DNA of 64,000 bases from Sarcodiotheca gaudichaudii (lineage: Eukaryota; Rhodophyta; Florideophyceae; Gigartinales; Solieriaceae). Position numbers and translations under genes: made by a program. Under the pieces are notes generated by a model that did no database searches, was not told the DNA's origin, and saw only the letters and a program-made list of their open reading frames with translations. Every line of letters begins with the position of its first letter. Position 1 is the stretch's first letter. This document shows positions 51,222-59,624 of the stretch, in pieces. Location: assembly GCA_032355985.1 (NCBI GenBank), contig JAUKVZ010000007.1:124001-188000 (forward strand). The letters run 5' to 3'.

Positions 51222-52511
51222 TCAATTCTCCGTCTGCTGAATTGCATCACGAAGGCTCTCAGCAAGCTTCGCCCGACTGATAGGAGGCGTTGCGTTGTTG
51301 ACAGCGCTCAGCCACGCAGATTGGGGTCTTCTTGTTTCGAGCGCCTCGTTATAGCGCGTCTCAAGATCGGTGTTGAACTGCACAGCGACGCCGAAGACTC
51401 GAGCCTGCCTTTCGTCCGGCATCGCCTTCACCTCGTCGAGCACCCCATGGTATTGCTCATCTATTGGAGTGAACGCTGTGTCGGACAGCGGGACGGCTTT
51501 GTTCTCGAGCACCTGGAAAGTCGGGATCATGCCGCCGATGTCGCCCTGGGAGTTGATGACGACATCGAAGCCGTGGTATCCGACGACGATGGGCTCTGTG
51601 AATGTCTCGACGAAGCTGATCGTGCGGCCGGATGCGAACGTGGCGCGAACGGAAGCGCCGGGCAGGATGCGTCCTGCGGCATCGGTCGCTGCGCCGAGTT
51701 GCTTGAGGTTCTGATTGATCTGATCGACGGATAAGCCGTTTTCGAGTTGGTTGGATGTGTCGCTGACGGGCTGGCTTGCGCCGGCGTCGATGCCGCCGCC
51801 CATGGTTGAGGTTGCCGAGAGCACGACTTCGAATGATTTGGCGGCAAAGACGCGCGTGACGACGCGCAAGTAGCGCGGCGGGCCGTCGGGATTGGGTTTG
51901 GCGGCGTCGAAGCGTCCTGTACGCGCGGCTTCCTGCAGCTGTTCGTAGAGCGAGGTGGCGTCGACGCCGTAGGTGATGGCGTCGGCGATGGTGATGGAGC
52001 CGGTGGCGGATGCGGCGCCGGTGATGCTGAGCGCGAAGGGCACGGACTGGACGGGGATGGCGACGCTGAGGCCGCCGGAGTTTGAGACTTTGAAGCTGTA
52101 GCTGGGGAAGCCGGCTTTGGGGAACTTGTTCCACGGGACATCAGCGCCGCTCTCGCGCCATTCGGCGGGAAGTGTGAGTCTGTTCGGCCTTGTGCCGGTC
52201 CATGATTCGTAGGACTGCGGATACGAATCGGGGTTGAGGCGCGTCAGACGCAGGTCCGTCGGAAGGAAACCGCGATCACGATAGGTGGCGCTTTGTTTGG
52301 CGATGCTTCGATCAACAAGGAAGACATCACCGGGCTGGAAGTCCTGCGTGAGCGGATAGACGGGCACGACCTGACTTGCGCGGATGGTCATCGACCAGTC
52401 GCGCGCGATGAGCTCCATCTGGCGCTCTTTTTGTTTGAGGGCGAACTCCTGACAGCCGGTGCAGGAGACAAGCATCGCGGCGAGGAGCGCGATCGTGTGA
52501 AGTTTGATCAT
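51222..52511 (-). CDS. Lipoprotein of unknown function
   Basis: A 429-aa predicted lipoprotein (signal about 1-19, lipobox SCTGC, Cys20). The mature region is mostly beta with a Ser/Gly/Ala-rich middle ('SITGAASATGSITIADAITYG'), which alternates small and hydrophobic residues, and a helical C-terminal 60 residues. No recognised motif. It is followed by a 72-aa gene. Upstream lies a palindrome-containing intergenic region shared with a divergent FG-GAP gene. Confidence 0.75.
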   Translation of the reverse strand: MIKLHTIALLAAMLVSCTGCQEFALKQKERQMELIARDWSMTIRASQVVPVYPLTQDFQPGDVFLVDRSIAKQSATYRDRGFLPTDLRLTRLNPDSYPQSYESWTGTRPNRLTLPAEWRESGADVPWNKFPKAGFPSYSFKVSNSGGLSVAIPVQSVPFALSITGAASATGSITIADAITYGVDATSLYEQLQEAARTGRFDAAKPNPDGPPRYLRVVTRVFAAKSFEVVLSATSTMGGGIDAGASQPVSDTSNQLENGLSVDQINQNLKQLGAATDAAGRILPGASVRATFASGRTISFVETFTEPIVVGYHGFDVVINSQGDIGGMIPTFQVLENKAVPLSDTAFTPIDEQYHGVLDEVKAMPDERQARVFGVAVQFNTDLETRYNEALETRRPQSAWLSAVNNATPPISRAKLAESLRDAIQQTEN

Positions 52512-52568
52512 GGGTCGATCCCCCTCTCAAAGGATGATCGCCACGATACCTCGGTGATGAGCGGGCGG

Positions 52569-52587
52569 CATCCCCTGGTAGGGGATG
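52569..52587. repeat. Palindrome CATCCCCT-GGT-AGGGGATG
   Basis: Perfect 8-bp arms with a 3-bp centre, upstream of the unknown lipoprotein gene. Same core as 44354-44370. Confidence 0.6.
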
Positions 52588-52629
52588 TGCTGATAGAGCG
52601 CCTTCCTGCGTGATGGAGCGCAGTTGTTC

Positions 52630-52660
52630 GTAGTGCATCCCCTGCCAGGGGATGCACTAC
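52630..52660. repeat. 31-bp near-perfect palindrome with CCCCTG-C-CAGGGG core
   Basis: Two perfect 15-bp arms (GTAGTGCATCCCCTG and its complement) around one base. It is the most extended of the three palindromes with the ATCCCCT/AGGGGAT core and lies 43 bp from the preceding one. Confidence 0.7.
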
Positions 52661-52952
52661 ATGGTTGACGCTGGCGTCTTTGTTCGGGGGCGCGCGCCTC
52701 ATTCGCGTGTGTTGCGCATGCGTTGTGCGCCCCATGTTCCAACTCTTGACGTTGCGCGACATTGCGCATTGATCGACTCGGAGTATGCGCCCTGCGCGCA
52801 CGAAGTGACGCGCGTTTGACAGTCAAAACTGTTTGAGCGCGAATCTGCGCGCGTTAGAGTCGGCGTGCTCCTTGGAGCGTCGGCCTCCTCATGAGTCATG
52901 CGTTGCCTCATACCGCCGCACCGAGAACGCGAAGATATCGGGAGTAGCAGTG
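52661..52952. other. Upstream region of an FG-GAP gene, rich in GCGCA/TGCGC
   Basis: About 290 bp without a credible gene. Between 52690 and 52860 there are over fifteen TGCG/CGCA tetramers, many within TGCGC or GCGCA. A TTGACAGTCAAAACTGTTTGA block at 52816-52836 contains a short dyad (TTGACAGT... / ...ACTGTTTGA). The FG-GAP gene's ribosome site GGGAG precedes the ATG at 52953. Confidence 0.4.
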
Positions 52953-55271
52953 ATGCTTACGAATCGGGATTCGTTGATCCGAGGTTGCTGTGTTTTTGGC
53001 TTGGTTTTGGGAGGAGGCGGGCTCTTTGCCAACGGCGAGATTGTGATAACGGACGCCGACGGAGATCCGCCAATCGCCGCATTCTTTGAGTCGCCCGGTG
53101 TGAGTGGCTTCGCTGGCAAGCGCGTGGCTGCTCTTGAGTTTGATCTCGACGGTGAAGGCCGGAACGACTTCATCGTCGGCGCGCCGCATGTCGATTCATC
53201 CGGTTCCGCATCTTCACCGGACTATGAGACGGACGATGCCGGCCGTGTCTATGTGGTCTCGGGTGACGATGGATCTGTGCTGCTTGAATTCACGCACTCA
53301 GCGCCAGGCATTCTGGGTGTAGGCGTCGACAATTTGGGCACGCGACCAGACCCTGAGAACATGAACGAAGAGCGGCCAGTCATCGTGATTTCAGCCGCGG
53401 CCGATGCGCGAATCGACCCCAATGATCCAAATGATCCGCAAGATCCTGAGGATGTCAATCCTCGCGGCGTCTATGTGATCCATCTCACGCAGGACCTGAT
53501 GACTGAGTTTGCAAACGGAAATGAAGATCCGCTCGATGTCGATAACTGGGCGTGTATACGGATCTACGGCGAGGTATATCAGAAACTCGACGAGAATGGA
53601 GATCCTGAATGGCACGATTCTCCGACGAATTCGGTGCCACGGGTCGCCGGGGACAGACTGGGCTACAACGTCGCGAATGTCGGAGATGTGAACGGTGACG
53701 GCTACGTCGACTTTTGCGCGGGCGCTGATCGAGCAAATGGCAACATGATTGGGCGGGCGTATGTGTATTTCATGCCGACGACGATCCCGAATATTTACGC
53801 GTCGTCACCAGATCCGGACATTGTCTATGACCTGCGAGAGAATCCCGATCCCCCGCTTTCTTACACGAGCCCCGATCCCCCTTTGCCCTACGTGAAAATC
53901 CAGCTGCCGGAACACGGAACCGGCAATTTGGTCGATCTGAATGGCGCATCGACAGCCTCCGGCACGCTTTATCAGTTCACCGCGAACAGCACTCACGTTG
54001 ATTCGAACTTCGGCGAACAGGTGTCACCTGCGGGCAATTTCAATGGCGACACACTCGATGTGATGAGCGAAGACATGCCACTTCACGACGTGTTGATCGG
54101 TTCACCGAATTGGGTGCAGCCGTGGCCCGAGAAATCAAAAGTCGAGAACCCAACTGAGAGTGGAGAGACTCCGCAGCAGACCGGGGCGGCGTATGTGATC
54201 GGGTTCCGCGAGAGTGACCCCGGAACCTCAGGACTTGATGAACTCTTCGTCTACCACTTGTTCATCGACATCGAAGACGATCCCAACATTGTTGTAGGTC
54301 TCGACGACATCGCTGGCGGAACGGACTTTGGTGGCGAGCATCCTGAAGATGGTCAGTTGTTTGGCAAGGATCTGTATTGCGCTGGTGATGTCGTTGGCGA
54401 CGATACGACCGGCGCTGATGGACTCTCAGATGTGATGATCGGCGCCAAGAATTACGGCGCGATTTTTGTCATTCCTGATCCTCCGGGGCCTCCCACGTTC
54501 CCCGATCAGCACCTGGCATCGCTCCGTGGCCGTATCTATGTGTTCGGGGGCTTTTCCGGCGATCCTGGGGACTTCGTGGCTGAAGACCAGTTGGCGCTGA
54601 TATTCGATGGTTGCCCAACATGCACGACTGACGTGGAATACAACGCGATTAATTACTGGAAGTTCGGCGCCTCGCTGGACATGCTGGAAGACATCGATGG
54701 AGACGGCAGGACTGAGATCGCATTCGGCGCCACAGCAGCCAATTTCGGCAGCGTGGGACAAGGCGGCGCTTGGGTCTACTTGTCTACAGAAATTGGCACC
54801 GGACCCAACGGAGTAGGTCCGGAACTCCCTCGGAATGGACTAACAGCGACGGATCTGAACAATTCCATTGTCACGGCCGAACCGACACTTGAGATCCAGG
54901 GCACAACTGCGCGAAGCACTCTCGGAAAGCACATGCGTCACGCGTTCATTACGGAGGATTGCTATCAGGATCTTGTAATTGGGCTGTTTCGTTGGAATGA
55001 TCCCGCGTTCGATCCTACTCCGGTGATGTTCGGAGGACCACCAACCCAAGGGCGCGCCGATGGCGCGGCGATCGTTGTTGATGTGCGCGCTGCGATTTAT
55101 CCATGTATTGCCGATATTGATGGAGATGGATCCGTCGGTTCGAGTGACCTTTCGATCCTCATCGGAGCATGGAATGAAGAAGGACCAAATCGCGCGGATG
55201 TCACTGGTGATTGTGTGGTCAACTCAGCGGACACAGCCGAGCTTGTCAGCAGTTGGGGGCCATGCAACTAG
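52953..55271 (+). CDS. Secreted FG-GAP repeat protein with dockerin-like C-terminus
   Basis: A 772-aa exported protein: signal peptide about 1-28, then FG-GAP-like blades with D/N-rich calcium loops ('EFDLDGEGRNDFIVGAPH', 'VGDVNGDGYVDFCAGA', 'EDIDGDGRTEIAFGA') interspersed with longer Pro/Asp-rich inserts, and a final about 55-residue pair of EF-hand-like loops ('DIDGDGSVGSSDLSILIGAW' and 'DVTGDCVVNSADTAELVSSW'). Blades are less regular than in the gene at 30883-32631, and the DNA is AT-richer than its neighbours, hinting at a different history. Likely a calcium-stabilised surface protein. ATG 52953 is preferred over an upstream start at 52833. Confidence 0.88.
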   Translation: MLTNRDSLIRGCCVFGLVLGGGGLFANGEIVITDADGDPPIAAFFESPGVSGFAGKRVAALEFDLDGEGRNDFIVGAPHVDSSGSASSPDYETDDAGRVYVVSGDDGSVLLEFTHSAPGILGVGVDNLGTRPDPENMNEERPVIVISAAADARIDPNDPNDPQDPEDVNPRGVYVIHLTQDLMTEFANGNEDPLDVDNWACIRIYGEVYQKLDENGDPEWHDSPTNSVPRVAGDRLGYNVANVGDVNGDGYVDFCAGADRANGNMIGRAYVYFMPTTIPNIYASSPDPDIVYDLRENPDPPLSYTSPDPPLPYVKIQLPEHGTGNLVDLNGASTASGTLYQFTANSTHVDSNFGEQVSPAGNFNGDTLDVMSEDMPLHDVLIGSPNWVQPWPEKSKVENPTESGETPQQTGAAYVIGFRESDPGTSGLDELFVYHLFIDIEDDPNIVVGLDDIAGGTDFGGEHPEDGQLFGKDLYCAGDVVGDDTTGADGLSDVMIGAKNYGAIFVIPDPPGPPTFPDQHLASLRGRIYVFGGFSGDPGDFVAEDQLALIFDGCPTCTTDVEYNAINYWKFGASLDMLEDIDGDGRTEIAFGATAANFGSVGQGGAWVYLSTEIGTGPNGVGPELPRNGLTATDLNNSIVTAEPTLEIQGTTARSTLGKHMRHAFITEDCYQDLVIGLFRWNDPAFDPTPVMFGGPPTQGRADGAAIVVDVRAAIYPCIADIDGDGSVGSSDLSILIGAWNEEGPNRADVTGDCVVNSADTAELVSSWGPCN

Positions 55272-55343
55272 AGCTATTACGCGAGAACTAAGAGACGCTC
55301 TCGGCTGCTGAAGCTTGGGCTGCGTAGCGAGAGGCAGGAGCCC

Positions 55344-55375
55344 AAAGCGGGCGCCCAATTGCTGCGCCCGCTTTT
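55344..55375. terminator. Bidirectional intrinsic terminator
   Basis: Perfect 11-bp stem AAAGCGGGCGC (55344-55354) / GCGCCCGCTTT (55364-55374) with a 9-nt loop. T-runs end the stem on both strands (TTTT and, on the minus strand, TTT). It separates the convergent FG-GAP gene and mdh. Confidence 0.85.
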
Positions 55376-55396
55376 GCACTTCGTCCCCTCTTGCGC

Positions 55397-56347
55397 TTAC
55401 GCCAGCTCCGGGAACATATCCGTCACAACCTTGACCAGGTCCTTGACGTGGCTGATGGATTCGTCCATCAGCTTTTTCTCGTCGCCGTCGAGGTCGATTT
55501 CGAGGACGTTGGTCACGCCGCCGTCGCCGAGGATGCAGGGGACGCCGACGAAGTAGCCGCCGATGCCGTATTCCTTTTCGCAGTAGGCGGCGCAGGGAAG
55601 GATGCGCTTCTTGTTCTTGATGATGGCTTCGGCCATCTGGACGGAGCCTGACGCCGGGGCGTAGTAGGCGCTGGTGCCCATGAGTTTGACGATCTCGCCG
55701 CCGCCGACCTTGGCGCGATCAACGCAGGCGTTGATGGTTTCGGCGGGCAGGAGCTGGCTGACGGGGATGCCGTGGACTGAGGTGTAGCGCGGCAGCGGGA
55801 CCATGTCATCACCATGGCCGCCGAGAAGGAGTGCGCTGATATCTTCGACGGAGCAGTCAAGCTCCATGGCGAGGAAGGCGCGGAAGCGGGCGACATCCAG
55901 CGCGCCGGCCTGGCCGACGATGCGATTGGTCGGGAAGCCGGAGGCCTTCCATGCGGTGTAGACCATCGCGTCGAGCGGATTGGAGACGACGATCATCACG
56001 GAGTCCGGCGCGTATTCGGCGACCTGTTCGGCGACGGACTTGACGATCTTGACGTTGGTCTGGATGAGATCGTCGCGGCTCATGCCGGGCTTGCGCGGGA
56101 GGCCTGCCGTCACGATGACGACATCGGAGCCGGCGACATCCTTGTAGTCGCTGGTGCCGGTGACCATGGAGTCGTATCGCTCGATGGGCGCGCAGCAGAA
56201 GAGATCGAGGGCTTTGCCCTGAGCGACGCCGAGCTTGTCGGGGATGTCGACGAGGACGACGTCTCCAAGTTCCTTGCTGGCGGCCCAGTGGGCGCATGTG
56301 GCGCCGACGTTTCCTGCTCCGATGACACTGATTTTTGCGCGACGCAT
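55397..56347 (-). CDS. mdh: Malate dehydrogenase (LDH-like type)
   Basis: A 316-aa NAD-dependent enzyme of the citrate cycle. GxGxxG (10-15, IGAGNVG), Arg85 and Arg91 in 'GLPRKPGMSRDDL' (MDH specificity, where LDH has Gln), 'VSNPLDAM' (121-128), Arg154 and the catalytic His178 in 'GGHGDDMVPL'. Family length. Start at ATG 56347, preceded by GAGGAGAG. Monocistronic with a terminator behind it. Confidence 0.96.
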   Translation of the reverse strand: MRRAKISVIGAGNVGATCAHWAASKELGDVVLVDIPDKLGVAQGKALDLFCCAPIERYDSMVTGTSDYKDVAGSDVVIVTAGLPRKPGMSRDDLIQTNVKIVKSVAEQVAEYAPDSVMIVVSNPLDAMVYTAWKASGFPTNRIVGQAGALDVARFRAFLAMELDCSVEDISALLLGGHGDDMVPLPRYTSVHGIPVSQLLPAETINACVDRAKVGGGEIVKLMGTSAYYAPASGSVQMAEAIIKNKKRILPCAAYCEKEYGIGGYFVGVPCILGDGGVTNVLEIDLDGDEKKLMDESISHVKDLVKVVTDMFPELA

Positions 56348-56458
56348 CGGGGTCTCTCCTCGATTCGCTTGGTTTTGGGGTTGGTTTTGTTGGTGACCGG
56401 GCGGCAGTGTATCGGGGGAGGCTGGGCACTGCATCGGCCGGCCGCGGCTTTGGCCGCC

Positions 56459-57058
56459 TCAGTCCGCGGAGGGCTGGGCGACGGGCTGGACGGGCTTGAA
56501 GACACGAAACGCGGGCGGTTGGTCGTCTTCGGGATCGAGCATGAGCATGCGTGTGGGCGCGGACTGGCGCAGGCCTTTGTCTGCGATGATGTCGTCGGAT
56601 GCGTGACTGCGCGCGGGAAGGTCGGCGGCGCTTGTCTCGTAGACCATTGCGCGGAAGGCCGGCCAGGTGGTCACTTCGTAGGGCTCGGTTGCGGCAATGG
56701 ATTCATTGCCGATGGGCATGGCGATGGTCCACTGCAACTGATCCTGCGGCGTTGTGCGAGGATCGTCCGGATACACGCCGATGAAGATGGCGTCGGTCGT
56801 GTCGAGGCCCTGCCGCATGGCGTATGCGCTCAGGTCGCTGATCACCTGTTCGTATTGTGCATAGGAGCCTTGCACGCGCACCTGGAGCACGCGCTGTGCG
56901 GGGACATCGCGGATGTCCATGCGATCATCGAGGGCGGCGTGGGGGCTGCGCAGCAGGGAAGGCGTGTTCGACCGGCATGCCGCGAGGGAAAGACAGGCCA
57001 ACACAAGAGAGGCAATCGCGCTCGTTCGAAGGAATCGAGTGTTCATGCGTGCAATCAT
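56459..57058 (-). CDS. Lipoprotein with GyrI-like (effector-binding) fold
   Basis: A 199-aa predicted lipoprotein (lipobox LAAC, Cys27 from the ATG at 57058). The mature part has the pattern of the GyrI-like/SOUL-type domain: 'VPAQRVLQVRVQGSYAQYEQVISDLSAYAMRQGL', broken here into strand, helix and loop, then 'FIGVYPDDPRT' and 'WTIAMPI'. Such domains bind small molecules. The ATG overlaps the stop of the ankyrin gene (ATGA), so the pair is translationally coupled; an alternative start lies at 57046. Confidence 0.75.
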   Translation of the reverse strand: MIARMNTRFLRTSAIASLVLACLSLAACRSNTPSLLRSPHAALDDRMDIRDVPAQRVLQVRVQGSYAQYEQVISDLSAYAMRQGLDTTDAIFIGVYPDDPRTTPQDQLQWTIAMPIGNESIAATEPYEVTTWPAFRAMVYETSAADLPARSHASDDIIADKGLRQSAPTRMLMLDPEDDQPPAFRVFKPVQPVAQPSAD

Positions 57059-57849
57059 GGTGTCGTCGAGGGTATCCGATGGGCGACACCAATTGGAAAC
57101 CCTTCGCGCAGCATGACGCGACGGCATGGTTCATGTGTCACTTCAAAGATGAGTTCCGCGGGTGTTCCCTCCAGGGCAAAACGCGCCTGGCCCTGATGAA
57201 GCAGCCGGATCTGAGGACGTCCCGGAGCGCGGACGTGCACGCCATCGCCTACGGCGACGATGTCAAACTCCATCGTGCGCCCATCCGCCTCCAGTTTGTA
57301 TCGACCGAGCAGGCGCTTGATAAGGCGTGGAGGCGTCGGGAGGTCCAAAGTCTGAGGCTTGCCAATGGCGCCCCGTTCTTCCAGCAATTTGGCGACGGGC
57401 TGGGCGTTCTCTCCGCCGGCGATTGCGTGATCGAGCAATGACAGCCCGTGTGGGCCTTCGGCGCGGATGATGTCCGGATTGGCGTCGAGCACTGACCTGA
57501 CTGTCCCAACGTGTCCGAGCGTTGCGGCGACGAAGATGGTGTAGGGCGCCTGGCGAGACAAGAGGAACAGCACGATCTCGATCGATCCGGTGTGGGCCGC
57601 GGCGTCGATGGCGGACTCGAAATCACCAGGCGCCCATTCCCATGCGGCGCGCAACAGGCGCGGCTCGCGATCGAGGAGTGTGCGCGTTCTCTCCAGGTTG
57701 GTGTGAGCGGTGCGAACGAAATCGAGCACAAGGTCGTCGGGCAATACACGGACGCCCTGCTCATCGAGATCTTGTGCGAATTGGCCAAGCATCGGCGCCG
57801 CGACGCCGGCCGCCAATGATTGCGCCATAAACAGGCGTCTCGTATTCAT
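57055..57849 (-). CDS. Tat-exported ankyrin-repeat protein
   Basis: A 264-aa protein with a twin-arginine-like N-terminus (TRRLFMA) and hydrophobic segment. Residues 55-165 contain two to three ankyrin repeats ('GDFESAIDAAAHTGSIEIVLFLL', 'ATLGHVGTVRSVLDANPDI', 'HGLSLLDHAIAGGENAQPVAKLL'). The C-terminal 95 residues are a beta domain of unknown type ('MEFDIVAVGDGVHVRAPG'). It precedes and overlaps the GyrI-like lipoprotein gene. Role unknown; partners are likely extracytoplasmic. Confidence 0.8.
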   Translation of the reverse strand: MNTRRLFMAQSLAAGVAAPMLGQFAQDLDEQGVRVLPDDLVLDFVRTAHTNLERTRTLLDREPRLLRAAWEWAPGDFESAIDAAAHTGSIEIVLFLLSRQAPYTIFVAATLGHVGTVRSVLDANPDIIRAEGPHGLSLLDHAIAGGENAQPVAKLLEERGAIGKPQTLDLPTPPRLIKRLLGRYKLEADGRTMEFDIVAVGDGVHVRAPGRPQIRLLHQGQARFALEGTPAELIFEVTHEPCRRVMLREGFPIGVAHRIPSTTP

Positions 57850-57909
57850 ATGATCCGGTCCTTTCCGCGGGAGTGGCGGATGGGTGTGTCAACGGCGCCA
57901 GGTGGAACA

Positions 57910-58899
57910 TCAGGTGTCACCCTTTTCGGCGGCGCCGGAGGAACGCGCTTTTGTGGGCGTGTCATTTTCGGAGAGCTCTTTCAACATGGAGTCGATCGCA
58001 TCCAGAAGCGCATTGGCGCCGAGGGTTCGAATGGTCGCCATGCGAAGCTCGTGCTCAAGTTCGTGAAGCACGGAGTCCGGCACATCACTCTGCACTTCCA
58101 TTTGTCTCATCTGGCTCAGTCGTTGAGCAGCGCGATTGTGGTTCTCGATGCACCATTGTCGTTCGGCGAGACACATCAATCGCATCGCCTCCAGTTCGGC
58201 GCGCTGTGCGGAGATCAGATTGTCATTGAACCGATCGCGCAGATCGATCAGTTGCTTCAGCGTTTCCGTCCCGGCGGCGCTGACTGTGAGCCGGGACGAC
58301 AGAACATCGCCAGGCGGCATCCATGAAGAGGGCGCAGCGGATGGATCCTGCCCGATGCCCGCCGGGAGTCGCTGGCGTTCCTGTGCTGCTTCGAGGCGGA
58401 TGCTCAAACGCTTTCGAACGTAGTCGCGGCCGCCCGGGCGATCGGCCGTGATGCTGTCGATGGGCGACGCGCGTCGCAGGATGACTTCGCGCAGCTGGGA
58501 TTCGAGGAGTTGCCGACGCTCCGTCGCGTTGATCCTGCGTTCTGACCAGTTCGACGTGTCGCCTTCGGATTCCGATGATTGGGCGGCTTCTTCGCTGCGC
58601 GCCAGGACGAAGGACTCCGATTCGCGCGCAAGCTCAAGCGCGATCTGCGCCCGCGTCAGCGCGAGCCGGGCGTCGCCGCGGGTTTGCGACGTCATCATGA
58701 GCGTGCCGGTTGCGCCGATCGCGATCGAACTGACGGCCACGGCCGCAATGATGACCGCCAGGGCTCTGGACGGCTGACGCGGCGGCGTGGTCGATTGGAA
58801 GGAACGCGCGCGGCGAACCTGCGACAGAATCTCCCGCTCAAGACGCTGCGTGAAATCGGTGTCCGGTTTCAGCGGATCATGATCGTTGGACGGCGGCAT
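57910..58899 (-). CDS. Single-pass membrane protein, likely ECF regulator
   Basis: A 329-aa protein with a short cytoplasmic N-terminus (about 1-45), one transmembrane segment (about 46-70, 'LAVIIAAVAVSSIAIGATGTL'-like), and a long helical, charged extracytoplasmic region (about 80-310). It overlaps the stop of the upstream ECF sigma gene, an arrangement typical of sigma/anti-sigma pairs, but no zinc-binding anti-sigma (HxxxCxxC) motif is present, so the role is inferred from context only. Start at 58899 chosen to give a compact N-terminus. Confidence 0.7.
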   Translation of the reverse strand: MPPSNDHDPLKPDTDFTQRLEREILSQVRRARSFQSTTPPRQPSRALAVIIAAVAVSSIAIGATGTLMMTSQTRGDARLALTRAQIALELARESESFVLARSEEAAQSSESEGDTSNWSERRINATERRQLLESQLREVILRRASPIDSITADRPGGRDYVRKRLSIRLEAAQERQRLPAGIGQDPSAAPSSWMPPGDVLSSRLTVSAAGTETLKQLIDLRDRFNDNLISAQRAELEAMRLMCLAERQWCIENHNRAAQRLSQMRQMEVQSDVPDSVLHELEHELRMATIRTLGANALLDAIDSMLKELSENDTPTKARSSGAAEKGDT

Positions 58900-59434
58900 C
58901 GTGTGCGACCTCCTCTGACGTCTGGACAACAGGGCGTTGAGTCAAACTTCCCTTCAGACGCTTGCGAAGCTCTTCGCGAGCGCGCGCGACGCGGCGTTCG
59001 ATGGCCTTTTCCGAGACGTTGTGTTCGACGGCGATCTGTCGTGTGGATTTCTCGTCGATATAGAAGGACTGAAGGACGCGCGCTCGATCCGGCCGGATTC
59101 TCGCCAGCCCCCACTGCACGAGGGCCGCGACCTCACTGGATGTTGTGATTCCCGGTTGGGCCATCAGTCGCTCCAGGTCTGCCGCGGGTATGGACTGCGG
59201 CGACAATCGGCGGAAGTGACTGCTGATGAGATTGCTCGCGACCGTGCACAGCCATGCGTGGGGCTGCTCCGGAAGACCACGATCAAGCCATGCGGCGACA
59301 GCCCTGCAATAGGCTTCCTGCACGATGTCTTCTGTCAACGCACGATCGGCGCCGACGCGGCGCGCGACGAATCCGTACAAGTCCATCACCGTTCGGCGAT
59401 AGACATCGATGATCTCATCATTTGAAAGCGGCAT
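58877..59434 (-). CDS. ECF RNA polymerase sigma factor
   Basis: A 185-aa ECF sigma factor. Region 2 about 12-80 ('VRTVMDLYGFVARRVG'-type core, 'EDIVQEAYCRAVAAW', 'PHAWLCTVASNLISSHFRR') and region 4 about 105-160 ('ALVQWGLARIRPDRARVLQSFYIDEKSTRQIAVEHNVSEKAIERRVARAREELRKR', given here only by position). The downstream membrane-protein gene overlaps its end by 23 bp. It is not the kinase-linked type of the sigma factor at 44372. ATG 59434 is preceded by AAAGGGG. Confidence 0.93.
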   Translation of the reverse strand: MPLSNDEIIDVYRRTVMDLYGFVARRVGADRALTEDIVQEAYCRAVAAWLDRGLPEQPHAWLCTVASNLISSHFRRLSPQSIPAADLERLMAQPGITTSSEVAALVQWGLARIRPDRARVLQSFYIDEKSTRQIAVEHNVSEKAIERRVARAREELRKRLKGSLTQRPVVQTSEEVAHDAAVQRS

Positions 59435-59560
59435 CCGCCCCTTTCCTGCTCGATCCACTTCTCGCAGACTCTATGGAAAGGACGCGTGGCGGCCGCGAAT
59501 CCCCCTCACCGATCTGCGAATTGTCGCGAACCGCGTGTGCCGGAGGCGAGCGCGCATAGG

Positions 59561-59588
59561 AAAACCCCGGCGCAGTGATCGCCGGGGC
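59561..59588 (-). terminator. Intrinsic terminator after a PEP-CTERM gene
   Basis: On the minus strand an 8-bp perfect stem CCCCGGCG / CGCCGGGG (59587-59580 with 59572-59565) with a 7-nt loop is followed by TTTT. It lies about 40 bp past the stop of the gene at 59625. Confidence 0.7.
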
Positions 59589-59624
59589 TCTCAAGATCCA
59601 AGACAAACAGGGGGAGGCTGTGTA

